Assembly: GCA_023053545.1 (NCBI GenBank) | Contig: JAKZAN010000006.1 | Coordinates: 11,539,412 to 11,603,411 of the forward strand | Direction of reading: 5' to 3' | DNA length: 64,000 bases | DNA from: Lepidurus packardi | Taxonomy: Eukaryota > Arthropoda > Branchiopoda > Notostraca > Triopsidae | Shown here: positions 1 to 9,762 of the stretch, piece after piece | Numbering within the stretch: position 1 is the stretch's first letter | Layout: every line of letters starts with the position of its first letter | Translations under genes and position numbers: made by a program | The notes under the pieces: generated by a model | Told to the model about the DNA's origin: nothing | Databases searched by the model: none | Seen by the model: the letters and a program-made list of their open reading frames with translations, nothing else

Positions 1-275
1 CTAAGGACTTTAACTTTCGTATTTGCAACTATCAAATCTGGCGCGCTCGCACAATTGCTCCCGTTGTCTTCGATAGTCCCACTCGACTCTACCCTCCACT
101 CTTGGCCTTTGATAGGCGTTCTTCTTGCCTCTCGCACGCCATCTGCCGCTACAGTATTAAATTATCATACTGTGGTGAATTTTCGTGTAGGGAATTGTCA
201 TTAGAGGGCAGTTGTGGTGAGTTTACAGGATCAGCAAAAACAGGTTTTGGCTGTGGGGAATCTTCTCTTACCCCT
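1..275. other. Unassigned left edge
   Basis: Short overlapping frames on both strands have no recognisable domain and no convincing splice sites. I see nothing assignable here. Confidence 0.3.
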
Positions 276-360
276 TTGGTTTTTGAGAAGAGATATAATA
301 AATAAAACTGTAAAAAGCTATCCGGATTTACTAAATTAGTAATAAAGTTTCGTGTTGTAG
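276..360. repeat. Direct repeat, copy 1 (partner 1650-1735)
   Basis: About 85 bp that recur in the same orientation at 1650-1735 with scattered substitutions. Both start with TTGGTTTTTGAG and share the AATAAATAAAACTGTAAAAA core. The two copies bracket a non-LTR retrotransposon remnant. Origin unknown; they could be terminal pieces of one older element. Confidence 0.6.
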
Positions 361-634
361 CCAAAGCAACTTGCGCTCAACGGCAACGCCACGTTTTTTC
401 TATGTACCAGTGGGCTCTATGTACCAGTGGTACCCAACAGCAGTATAAAAAGGAAGCCAAGTCGGGCCACGCGTTTGCTTTTTCTGCAGTTTTGGCCGTT
501 GGTTAGTTCAGCACAGTGTTGGGAAAATTAAACTAATACTACATTAAAGTAAATTTTTAGTTCAAAATAATAATAATATTAAAATTACGCGTTTTTTCAA
601 AAAAGTAAGAGTAATTTTTTTAAAGTCATGCATT
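361..634. other. Unassigned stretch with a TATA-like box
   Basis: No coding frame is recognised. A TATA-like sequence (GTATAAAAAGG) lies near 443 and the segment turns AT-rich after about 530. It could be an old transposon leader, but nothing visible proves that. Confidence 0.25.
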
Positions 635-1450
635 AATTTTTTTTTTAAATTCAATACCAACGTAGGATTCCGCCTATTGTTGGTGTTTTTTACTAAAGCT
701 CTATTTTTACATAGCTCTTTTAAGCTTATGATCTAAATCTACACATGAAGGGAAGGGAATTTAACCGGGGAGTTTACTAAACTCCTAAATCCTGTTTTTA
801 GCTTCCTTGAAAAACTCGCAAACAGCTGGAAGATTTGTTTGATTGTTTAAAAGCGTTTCGGTGTTCAAATGGAGTTTGCGGCAACTTAATTGTCTGAGTA
901 GCTCGAAGTCTGTTCAGTCGTCGGCAGTGGTACGGCAGTGGTACAGTAGGTGGGCAATGTCCTGTCGAGTCTGGTCTTGGCAAGAACCACGATGGTTGTC
1001 TGTTTTCTTGATTCTTCGTAAGTAGGATTTGGCAGGGCCTGTGCGTAACTGAGTTATTGTTGATATTACAGGTTTGGGTTGTTTTAACGTTGTAATGGAT
1101 TTGTGTAATGGTTCTTGAATGGTTCGCCAAGTTCTTGAACGCATTTTTTTGTTAATATCCAGAGATGTGAGCATTGGTCCATGGTATGTATGTCAATTTG
1201 TTTTAGGCCTCTTTTTTGTTTAGTGGGGGGTGAGCCAAATTGTCTCCAGGTTGCTTCTCGCTCGTTCGTAGCACTTGTTTCAGCTCTTTCTTTTTTGTAG
1301 TTGTGGAGGGGTCGGCCATTTATCCCAGTACAATTTCTGAAAAGCGTTTTTTCCAATAAAAAATTTAGCGGGGGTAGGCCAGTTTCGACTTCTATGGCTG
1401 TCGTAGTGGTGGATCTTAATGCGCCTATTGTTGGGAATTCTGACCGAAAA
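635..1450 (-). mobile_element. Non-LTR retrotransposon 3' remnant, copy A
   Basis: Minus-strand remnant of a LINE-type element. Its 3' tail reads as a T-run at 635-650 on the plus strand. Broken minus-strand frames between 800 and 1440 resemble the region after reverse transcriptase: first a segment of the form ALRSTTTTAIEVETGLPPL (about 1370-1425), then an RNase H-distal tail with the pattern LRTGPAKSYL, Cys and HLLYHC (about 920-1060). Several frame changes show it is dead. The 3' 320 bp closely match 18868-19165, so this is a dispersed family. Clade (I, Jockey or R1 group) cannot be settled by eye. Confidence 0.65.
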
Positions 1451-1458
1451 CGATGACT

Positions 1459-1500
1459 AAAGGGTGGTTCACACTACCATTCAAAATCAAAAATCACCAG
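1459..1500. repeat. PIF/Harbinger-like terminus (single end)
   Basis: AGGGTGGTTCACACTACC directly after TAA resembles PIF/Harbinger termini, which usually follow a 3-bp TAA/TTA target. No matching inverted end was found nearby, so this is only a candidate solo or truncated end. Confidence 0.3.
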
Positions 1501-1649
1501 TCAAAATCAAGAAAATCACTGACTGGGGGCGTGGTTTGGTCTGACTTGTGCCATTCAAATAAGATAGAATTTGGGTCTTTTGATTGTTGTGATTTGTGTG
1601 ACTTGCCACATTACCAAGGAAAGTTGTATGAAAAACATGCAGGAAACTT

Positions 1650-1735
1650 TGGTTTTTGAGCAGCTAAATAATAAATAAAACTGTAAAAAGCTATCCAGAT
1701 TTACTGAATTAATATTATAAAGTTTTATGTTGCAG
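1650..1735. repeat. Direct repeat, copy 2 (partner 276-360)
   Basis: Second copy of the 85-bp repeat at 276-360. It is immediately followed by a local palindrome (AGTTTTATGTTG ... CAACATAAAACT, about 1721-1763). Confidence 0.6.
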
Positions 1736-1763
1736 TTTTATGTTTTGGCTACAACATAAAACT

Positions 1764-1931
1764 TGCCGGGAAAAGGCACAGTTGGTGAATATCCACTATT
1801 TATACTCTTTTTGAATGCTATACTAATGGACCCGGCAAAAAAATAGTGGATTGCTATGTCTTGTCATATAATGGCTATTCCTGATTACCATGTATTTTTC
1901 ATTGGCCAATTAACCCAGGTTACTATTACTT
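1764..1931 (+). repeat. Left arm of a long inverted repeat
   Basis: About 165 bp that recur in reverse complement at 7646-7811, roughly 85% identical by eye; the best-conserved block is GGATTGCTATGTCTTGTCAT and its surroundings. The outer end is TGCCGGG. The arm itself folds (TGCCGGG at 1764, CCCGGCA about 70 bp later). The two arms enclose about 5.7 kb that contains the whole numt. No target duplication is visible outside the arms. Confidence 0.7.
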
Positions 1932-2985
1932 TGGCATTTTTCCCATTCATTTCCCATGAACTTTGGCATGACTTCCTATAGACTTTTAATAAATTTTCCA
2001 TTATTTTATCCATTAACTTTTCATAAATGTTCCATTAATTTTTAGGTATGTATATTATATATCCATGTGGAGGTATAACCCGTAGAAAATACTGCATTCA
2101 GTTAGTAGGTCAAGTGCCAAAATTTTGTAGTTTTATCAAATGCCCCAAGTTAAGGCCCCGGTCTAGCTTATCGTTTTATGGGCGAATTACGTGGTAACAT
2201 TTTCAGGCGATTGTGCGATAAGTATTAACTATTTTATAAAAAGCTCTTGACAGTAATATAATTATAAGTAATCACCTTCATGTGATGAAGGGTTTTTTTC
2301 AAAAACAAGTCTTTTTTAAATTGGCTCTTAGGAAATGAATATTGTAACTTTTTCCTGGAAGACAATTTCAACAATCATTAAATTAAATTATTTAAATTAA
2401 TGCAATAAATTAATTTAAATTGATTAATTTAATTAATTAATTTTAATTATCAATTTTAAGCCTTTTTGCAATTGACTTCATTGAGATCTTCCGCTATGAT
2501 GACGTCATGCTAATTCTGAGAATGTTGGTTTATAGAGATATATGCCAAGTGAATTAAAAACAACAACACATTTTAACGCAGTAATATACGGTATTCATGG
2601 AATTGGTTTCCTTATAATTTTTGGTTTGAGTAAACGTGTATATTTCAATTATACCACTTGTCGCGATCGCAAAGGTAATCCGCTTTACCTTGCCATTCCA
2701 GACGTAATGAGTTCTAATACTTTTAGCTCTGTACAGTCGCCTATAGTGATTTCCTTTCTCATTTCATAGCTTTTGCCATTTTATTATGTTCAAACCTCAA
2801 AATTTTTTGTGCATCATTGTTCTACTGCTTGCAATTCATTTATCATTCCTTGAATGTACCACAAAACAATTCTATTTTTAGAAAACTATGTTGTATTCTA
2901 TAAGTGGTACGATTAGATTCAGCAAAGCTTTACGCTTGAAAGGATTTGTTTACAATAATTTTAATCAATAAAAGCCTTCGCTATG
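1932..2985. other. AT-rich stretch without recognised genes
   Basis: Includes a very AT-rich run of TTAATT and AAATTAA words at 2378-2450. A 75-codon frame at 2542-2769 has no recognised domain and is probably chance. There is no mitochondrial similarity before about 2986. Confidence 0.3.
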
Positions 2986-3481
2986 GAAATTCGATTCTAA
3001 CTAAAAGAGCTCAGATTCCGTTTTCAGCTTGGTTGCCAGCAGTTATAGCTGCTCCAACCCCTGTGTCAGCATTAGTACATTCATCTACTTTAGTAACAGC
3101 AAGTGTCTATTTATTGATTCGATTTTATGATATGTTAGTAGGAACCTTAATATTAGATATTCTGTTGTGTTTATCAGCTAGAACTATGCTTATGGCTGGT
3201 ATGGCAGCTCTATATGAATATGATTTAAAAAAAATTATTGCTTTGTCAACTTTAAGTCAACTAGGGGTAATAATATTTTCTTTAGCAGCTGGGTTTCCTT
3301 TGTTAGCTTTTTTTCATTTATTACTACATGCTTTATTTAAGGCTCCGTTATTTTTATGTGCAGGGGTGTTTATTCACCAAGTAGGAGGGTGGCAAGATAT
3401 TCGCAAAATAGGCGGTATTAGTTTTAGATTTCCACTTACTAGAAGTTATTTTAATATAGCTAATTTAGCATTATGTGGAAT

Positions 3482-5505
3482 CAGGCCCGTACCCAGGATT
3501 TTTTTTCGGGGGGGTTTAACCCGAGAACTTGAAATCCTATTTTTTTTCGTATACCATCTTAATCTATCAAGTTTTCCATATAGAATGTAGAGACTTAGAC
3601 GATAACTATATACACATAAAGTTAATTTTCACATTCAAACTAGCGAGAGTTTTTTTGTCGACGTTTAGCCTGCCACTGTGACGTTGGTTCATCTTACACC
3701 TTACGGAGGTAATATCCGGTTGGTTTCATCGTATTTAACCCGTGTCGCAGAGGTGTTTCACACCGCCACCACTAGGAGGAGTCGACGTCAGCGGCAATAA
3801 ATTTAAATAAAATTAACTTGTTAATGAGTGTCACATTTATAAACATGAAGTGCACTATTTTTCAAAAACATAATATTAATATAAACATATAAATTTAAAT
3901 AATAGTATAAATTGTCATAAACAAAATAAAAATGCAGAAAATTATGAAAGTAGTTTAATAACGATAACTAAGTAATGTTACCAATATAATTATTTGCCAT
4001 AAATTACTACTAACGAGAAATATGAAGCTTCTAGTACTGTTATGCTAAAATATCATACTAAGTAATACATATTATAAATAGAATGTCAAAATAAAAGAGC
4101 CATCCGCAAAAGCTATTGTTGATTCTCAAAAAGAAAGTTTCAAGACGAAATCTAAACGACGATTTTTCTTCCCTGCAAATACATTTATAACTTCTTCAGA
4201 ACAGAGAGGAACAGTTCTGTGTACAGACAGAAGAGCTAGGCCTGTTAGTCTGTCCTCTCCGGTTGAGCTTCTCAACCATGTTTTTAGCCTTCTCAGGCTC
4301 GAAACAAAGTTTTCTGCGCAAACCATAGAATCTCGATGAAACTGCGCTTCACTATGGCGTTTGAATTCTCTGAGCGCTTTTTTCCAATTATTAAAAGGCT
4401 TAGAAACAAATAGAGACAGTTTCTGATGCGAACCCTTACCCCCCTGTTTCTGCCGCGAAGAACACACAGGGCCTACAGAATGCTCCGTCTTCAGACGGAG
4501 AATAGGAAAGCCACGAGAAACGGCTAAGCCAGGCAATTTGAAATTTTAGGTTTCTTGGTCCCGTAACGGGGAAACGGTAAGAAAAATCAGGTACCCATGG
4601 AGATTTAAGTAAGTTAAGTTTCATAGTGGAGTCTAGCTCAGAGGACATGCTAACAAATTTTCCTATGTCGTTTGAAAAAGCGGAAACCCGAGAAGTGGAC
4701 GAGCTACCTGACGTGCAATCCTGCTTTTATACTTCTTCAGAAGTATTTGCTAGAAAAGTCTCTATGGACACGAAAGAAATAGGTGAAACACTAATATTAT
4801 TCTCTGTGGGCAGCAGAGAAGTACCTGGTTGCGATCCATTGGAATCGCCTGTGGCCTCTTGCTGGGTAGCTGCCAAGTCCTCTCGAGTAGTTGAACACCC
4901 AGGTCCAGGTGTTACAGAATTTTCCACCTTTACTGCCTTAGGTAGGAAGTAAGATTTGATGTCTACTTTGCGCTTCATAACTCAACCTGTGAAATGATCA
5001 CAGACCTAAACTGAGGTAACGAATCGAGAAACTAGCGAATACGACGTAACACGCTAAGCTTGTTGTCTGGGAAGTCTCAGATATGAAACTGAGCTAGCTT
5101 GACTTCGACCACGTTTAAAAACTCCCGTGTTTTCCTTTCCACTCCTTTCTGCAAGACAGGAAGGGGATAACACGGGGGAAAGAAAAAGTTACAAAAATGT
5201 TACTTGTGGGGGAGAAACAGCGAAGACCCGAAGGAACGCAACGCAAAAAGAACATATGAAGGTTTCTCCAGCTCGCCTTCCTTTGCACAGCTTTCCGGTA
5301 AGGAAAGGGCAAAGGGGGATACGAAAAAGGAGAAAAGTTATCGCGTTGTTCGAGCTTCAAAACAGTCAAACAAAACCAAAGCTCCATTCGAAATAAACTT
5401 CTCAAGTACCATATGCTAGAAAAACGTATATTTTTCATTTGCGGAAACATTTCGGGGGGGGGGGGGGGTTAAACCCCCCGACCCCCCCCCCTGGGTACGG
5501 GCCTG
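3482..5505 (-). mobile_element. hAT transposon inserted in the numt
   Basis: A 2,024-bp element with inverted termini CAGGCCCGTACCCAGG (left) and its reverse complement (right, CCTGGGTACGGGCCTG-like). Both ends have homopolymer G or C runs just inside the termini. Its only recognisable gene is a decayed minus-strand transposase N-terminal part (4126-4978); no catalytic RNase-H-like domain or hAT dimerisation region is visible, so it is an internally deleted, non-autonomous copy. Confidence 0.93.
4126..4978 (-). pseudogene. hAT transposase N-terminal fragment (TTF-type zinc finger)
   Basis: Broken minus-strand frames. The first (4978 to 4727) begins MKRKVDIKSYF and is Ser/Thr/Pro-rich. The second (4648 to 4436) has W-SYSPSEDGAFCRPCVFF, typical of the TTF zinc finger of ZMYM1 / 52-kDa repressor-like hAT proteins. 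The third (4536 to 4126) continues with SHQKLSLFVSKPFNNWKKA and an FKRHSEAQFHRD segment, which carries the later His of the finger. At least two frame changes separate them. The family binds transposon ends through this finger; here the DDE catalytic core is gone, so the product would be inactive. Confidence 0.8.
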
Positions 5506-6162
5506 TGTGGAATACCTTTTTTGGCAGGATTTCATTCTAAGGATGCTATTATTGAATCAGCTTTAATAAATAATATACATAGTTTTATTTTAGTCTTATT
5601 ATTTATTTCTACAGTTTTAACTGCTATTTACTCACTTCGATTAGCTTATTTTTCTATATTAATATTTCCTAGATTTATTGTTTTATCAAATTTTTTGGAC
5701 GAGGATCTTAATATAGTTAATCCCATATTTTGTTAGGGTTGGGGGGGGGGCTTTATTTACTTGGTTGTTATTTCCATATCCCTTTCTAAGAATGTTGTCT
5801 TTTTTCATGAAAACAGTGGCGTTGATTTGTGGAATCTTTGGATTTTTTTAAAGAATATTATTTATTAGATCTAGAGTTGGGGGTGATTATATCTCTAGCT
5901 ATAATTATAAGAGTTTTGTTTCAATAATATGGTTTCTTCCTTTATTATCTGGACAAATAACTAGAAAAATTAATTTACCTATTGGAGATTTAGTGAGAGT
6001 TTCTATAGATCAAGGATGGCTTGAAAAATTAGGAGCCCAAGGGGTCTATCAAAAAATATTATTACAATCTAATTTTATTCGTATAATACAAAAATCCCCA
6101 ATAAAGTCTTATTTTTTTCTATATCTGCTGTTTTTTTTATTATTTTGATATTCATAATTTAA

Positions 6163-6225
6163 GTTTTTATAGCGTATGCAGAGTGTAGTACTGAAGATGC
6201 TAATGAAATTTTAGGATTTAAAAAC
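6163..6225 (+). tRNA. trnF: Mitochondrial tRNA-Phe copy in the numt
   Basis: 63 nt directly after the nad5 end. The acceptor GTTTTTA (6163-6169) pairs fully with TAAAAAC (6219-6225). The anticodon arm TAGTA / TGCTA (6186-6190, 6198-6202) closes a 7-nt loop CTGAAGA with anticodon GAA (6193-6195). The short D and T arms are typical of mitochondrial tRNAs. tRNA-Phe downstream of nad5 on the nad5 strand is the ancestral arthropod order. As nuclear DNA it is presumably non-functional. Confidence 0.85.
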
Positions 6226-6228
6226 ATA

Positions 6229-6290
6229 CTACTAAAAATTGAAAAATTTTATTTTTACAATGAAAATGTAACGTTTTCAAATAAACTATA
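6229..6290 (-). tRNA. trnE: Truncated mitochondrial tRNA-Glu copy
   Basis: On the minus strand the anticodon arm TTACA / TGTAA (6255-6259, 6267-6271 in plus coordinates) closes a 7-nt loop with anticodon TTC. It is followed on that strand by the AAAATAAAA run usual in arthropod mitochondrial tRNA-Glu, and preceded by TATAGTTT, the usual D-arm sequence. The 5' acceptor strand is missing, so the numt probably ends near 6290. Confidence 0.7.
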
Positions 6291-6339
6291 GTGGCAAGAA
6301 TACAAACGGAGTTTAACCGCTTAAAATGAGAGTTAGCAG

Positions 6340-6376
6340 CACAGTATAGAGGTTTTCTATAAACCTCTATACTGTG
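6340..6376. repeat. Perfect 16-bp hairpin
   Basis: CACAGTATAGAGGTTT (6340-6355) and its exact reverse complement (6361-6376) flank a 5-nt loop TCTAT. It could be two fused transposon ends, a folded RNA, or a deletion scar next to the numt end. Confidence 0.85.
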
Positions 6377-6414
6377 GCCACATCTTGTTCCAGTAGGAGA
6401 GTTAAGTCGCCGAC

Positions 6415-6940
6415 AGAAATGTTGGGTTGGGGTATGGGCCTGGTCCTGGGTGGGGTTGTTATGGGTCTGGTGGAGTTACTGAGCGATGGCCAGGATGGTT
6501 GCGGGAACGATTGGTGGAGGTGGGGTGGAGTTTGTTAGCCGTCTCCTTTAGAGATTTAATCTCTGCTAGTAGCTTAGAGATGGCGTTGGTTTGCTGTTGG
6601 ATTTGGTCTAATTTGGAGCTCATTTGGATGATTTGCTGATTTGATTTGAGAGCTGATTTGGTCTAATTTCGATAATTCCTCCCTCGGGAGGAGGACCGAG
6701 GAAACCTACGGTGGAGGGCGTGCCAGTTTGTAAAGGCCGCCCAGTGTGATAACAGTCTGTGATATCCCCTTCCCCTACCCGATTTGAAATGTACGGTTTA
6801 ACAATAAACTTCGGCAACAGGCTTAGGTCTATACGCCAATCAAAAAAATGAAAGGAAGTAACTTACTTTCCAGCACAAACCTTCTCCCAAACGGCTCCCC
6901 CCGGCGGGACATTTTGTACGGTCGGCCTTTGGAGGTGGGG
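6415..6940 (-). other. Possible LTR-retrotransposon leader / gag scrap
   Basis: On the minus strand, around 6560-6640, an open frame of coiled-coil character (SKLDQIQQQTNAISKLL) is followed by a Pro/His-rich part, and a GC-rich leader lies before it. This arrangement resembles gag sequences but no zinc knuckle, protease or LTR is identified. The assignment is weak. Confidence 0.2.
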
Positions 6941-6949
6941 GGGGGGGGG

Positions 6950-7135
6950 GTCTAGGTGTTGGGTAGCGGGAGCTCTTCCTGAGCTTTTGGGGTGCGGGAA
7001 GTCTAGGTGTTGGGGAGCGGGAGCTCTTCCTGGGCTCTTGCGGTGCGGGAAGTCTAGGTGTTGGGGAGCGGGAGCTCTTCCTGGGCTCTTGGGGTGCGGA
7101 AGTCTAGGTTTTGGGGAGCGGGAAGTCTAGGGGTA
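6950..7135 (+). repeat. 51-bp minisatellite, about 3.5 copies
   Basis: Units start with GTCTAGGTGTTGGG at 6950, 7001 and 7052, and a degenerate one at 7102, each containing GGAGCTCTTCCTG. A run of 13 or more G precedes the array. The units are nearly identical, so the array is young. Confidence 0.9.
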
Positions 7136-7645
7136 GAAGACTTTCACCACGTAGTAAGAGGGAGAGATAACCAGCTACGTGGTATTAAAAGATGAGATGG
7201 GGAATCTGAATGGGTTCCTGCGTTATGTTTCTAAACTGATAGATAACAGCTTTGTTCACTTACAAAAGAACTCACTTTGTATTTTCACATTCTTAAAAAT
7301 GGAAGAGTTACGACTACTTGGTTTAGACACCAAAAACTTAGCCACTTGAACTGCAAGGGGAACGCTTTACTTATATTCTAAAAGAGGGAAAACGTCAGGA
7401 ATATGTGTAAATCGAGGGCACAAAAGGGAATCTCTCCTTTTACTGAAAAAACGGGGGTCACTGTCAAACAAGGTTTAAGGGGAAAGTAGATGGAATAAAT
7501 CGGATGTATGTACATAATTTTCAATACCATGCACTTTAGGTCAAGTTTCACACAAATTATATATTAAAGGTTATGGTCAATTTTCCCTCTTTAAAGAAGA
7601 TGTATAATGAAAGAGTTATTGATCTGCAAGGTTTTTGAAGTAATA
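7136..7645. other. Unassigned stretch
   Basis: No recognised coding frame, repeat or RNA gene between the minisatellite and the right arm of the inverted repeat. Confidence 0.3.
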
Positions 7646-7811
7646 CGTAATGGTAACTTGGGTAAATCGGCCAGGGAAAAATACATGCTAATCAGGAATA
7701 GCCATTATATGACAAGACATAGCAATCCGCTATTTTTTTGCTGAGTCATTAGTATAGCATTCAGAAAGAGTGTAAATAGTAGATATTTACCAGATGGGCT
7801 TTCTCCCGGCA
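7646..7811 (-). repeat. Right arm of the long inverted repeat
   Basis: Reverse-complement partner of 1764-1931, ending outward in TCCCGGCA. The possible splice acceptor of the next exon (GGCACAG) overlaps its outer edge. Confidence 0.7.
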
Positions 7812-7814
7812 CAG

Positions 7815-9196
7815 CGAACAGGAGTACGGGAACTCCTCCAGAAGCTGTAATTTGGCATACTCCTCTTCGCTGATGCCTAAGATTGCAAGTATAAGCAACC
7901 AGCTTACTGGTGTGAAGAAAGTAATACTCACCGGAGCCACACGAGATGTGTTGTCAAACGCCGCAGATGTCGTACGGGCCTATTGCTCGGTCCGACTGGG
8001 CGATTCTCTTCCGGCAGACGACACATCGGCCCATTACGAAATCTATGGTAAATTAGAAATAAAATTAAGCATTACTTTGATGTTCGGGAAGTTTTTCAAA
8101 AACTTATAAAGAAAAAGAGGGGGGAGGCGAGGGAAAGACGTGGTGCAAAACCCGTAATGGCAAGGGCGAGCTATAGTTTAGCGATGTTTTCGGCGGTGTG
8201 ATAAAGGGTCATGCAGAGGAGGTGTGTAGGTGTGCTTTTTCATGGACTTCCATTTTCCCGAAGCTCCATCACCAGCTTGTGATCCACATTGTCGAAGGCT
8301 CCTTTGGTATCCAGCAGTAGGTCCGTATGTTTTTCTGTCAGTAAAAATTTTCAAGCACCACATTGCCAAGTGTTGCAAGAGCGTCTGTTGTGGAACTTCC
8401 AGGTCTGTAACAGCATGTTATAATTGCCGTGCATTCTTGGTACCGCTCTTCATATCAGGGCAGGTGAAATCGGTGGCTCCACTAATGTGCTGGGCTTCTC
8501 TGTCAGAGTTAGGCTGGTAGCATTTGGTGATGCTTTGGAAAAAAGGTTTTGCATTAGCATTACCACTTTGGAAGACATTCTTTTTCAGAATAGAATTTTT
8601 CTTTGTTCGCAGAATATCCAGTCAGTATGGACGGCTCTGCCCAACGCATGGTTCCAAAGCAGCTGGTCTAACAATAAATCCATTGTTTTGAAAAGGCAAA
8701 ACTTGGCTTGGTTTGTGTTGTACACCCATACCTCGAAATGTTTCCGCTAAGAAAGAGTAAGCATGAAGGGATTTGTTTTCAGCTCAGTGCGTTGACTAAA
8801 CTTGATATGTTATTCAGAAGTGGTTAAAGAAAACCCTGACTTGTATGCCCCCAAGTTTCCAGTTTTAACCACTTCTGCCACAACACCTCAAGGGCGTCCA
8901 CATGCAGCAGCTCCTCGCCGGAAGGGTAAGTTGATTTTGACCCTTCAGTTTGACCAGTTTTACTGTATTCGCTCTTTCCTTGTCTAGGACCCTTAAGTGG
9001 ATCGTTTGAATGCGCTAGGCCTCAGAGTTCCTTAACCGAGAAAGCTGCCAATGAATTAGCACAAGATACTGGAAGGGGAAATACACCCACACAAAAACAC
9101 ACCGACACACCAAGACTCGAGAACGACCAATTCTTCGAGGGGTTCAAGGTCAATTTTGGCTCCATGAGTCGCGCGGATGCCAACCGTGTCCAGTAG
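7815..9196 (+). CDS. Unrecognised spliced gene, 3' exons
   Basis: Three phase-compatible exons: about 7815-8047, 8818-8925 and 8988-9196. The first contains LTGVKKVILTGATRDVLS and a DVVRAYCSVRLGDSL segment and ends at TATG/GTAAAT. The second (EVVKENPDLYAPKFPVL) lies between TTCAG and GGTAAG. The third starts after TCTAG and ends SRADANRVQ-stop. All junctions use GT-AG and are phase 1. I do not recognise the family; hydrophilic, no signal peptide or membrane segment. The 5' end is not seen: the first exon abuts the inverted repeat. Another open frame at 9254-9486, rich in Glu/Ser/Arg, runs into the edge of the large transposon and may be a further, frameshifted piece. It could be a pseudogene. 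Confidence 0.4.
8178..8378 (-). pseudogene. Non-LTR reverse transcriptase fragment
   Basis: Reading the minus strand through about 8322-8278 gives LLLDTKGAFDNVDHKLV, the palm-domain motif A of LINE-type reverse transcriptases (Asp followed by GAFDNV). Adjacent frames are shifted and contain stops, so only a decayed scrap remains. It lies inside the first visible intron of the unrecognised gene, in antisense. Similar low-complexity-free sequence up to about 8740 may belong to the same insertion but was not resolved. Confidence 0.55.
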
Positions 9197-9762
9197 CGCC
9201 TCTTGCAACCTTGTAGGGTTGTGATGAAAGACATGTTCCGCCAAACCTTCACTAACGTCCCTTTAATCGGATTTTGAACGAAGAGGAACCGACGCCTTCT
9301 TGCGCTCCTTCCAGAGAATTAAATCTGTCGAGACATTTGACATTTATGGAAACCACTCGTTCGGGAGGTCTTCTAGATAGACGACGATGCATGAGCTTGG
9401 AAGTTGGCGCATATGTCGACTCCGAGGCTAACGAAGAAGAGTTAGCTATGAGCTTCAGTAAAAGAACACCTATAACCACAGTATAAAGGTTTACACAGTA
9501 TGCTAACAGGGCTATCTTCCAATGTTAAGGCCACGGTGTGGTGTAAGTAGTTGACTATTTTCCGTCAAAAGATGTCGCTGGCATAGACCCCTATATCCTG
9601 AGAATGCTACAAATAAATATGTACCTATGACTAATTTCTCGCACTAGAGGTCTGCACACAATAATTAGGGTAAAGTATGGGGTAAAGGGAAAAGGTCAGC
9701 TTATGCTAAGGAACTTCCTCCCTATGTTCGCTTGAGAATGGGAGGGAATACCAATTTAACTG

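Larger units (their letters stand above)
3474..5513. repeat. 8-bp target-site duplication of the hAT element
   Basis: TGTGGAAT at 3474-3481 is repeated at 5506-5513, immediately outside the CAGGCCCGTACCC termini. Eight base pairs is the hAT superfamily rule. Removing the element and one copy restores an uninterrupted nad5 reading frame across the site. Confidence 0.95.
2986..6150 (+). pseudogene. nad5: nad5 numt (mitochondrial complex I subunit 5), split by a hAT element
   Basis: Nuclear copy of mitochondrial NADH dehydrogenase subunit 5, which in the mitochondrion is a membrane proton-pumping subunit of complex I. Part one (2986-3481) carries the diagnostic block TKRAQIPFSAWLP, then APTPVSALVHSSTLVTA, DLKKIIALSTLSQLG and HALFKAPLFLCAG. 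Part two (5514-6150) resumes in frame with PFLAGFHSKDAIIESALIN and ends near a segment like FLPLLSGQIT plus a final hydrophobic stretch. The 5' third of the gene is missing. Beyond the 2.0-kb hAT insertion at 3482-5505 there are frameshifts after about 5735, near a run of ten G and a T-run, so it is not functional. Internal AGA codons fit invertebrate mitochondrial code (Ser). It is followed by tRNA-Phe and tRNA-Glu copies. Confidence 0.93.

Noticed and set aside
2542-2769. 75-codon frame just before the numt
   Set aside because: Looked for more mitochondrial sequence (tRNA-His, nad4 or the nad5 start) but the protein does not fit any, and numt similarity begins only near 2986.
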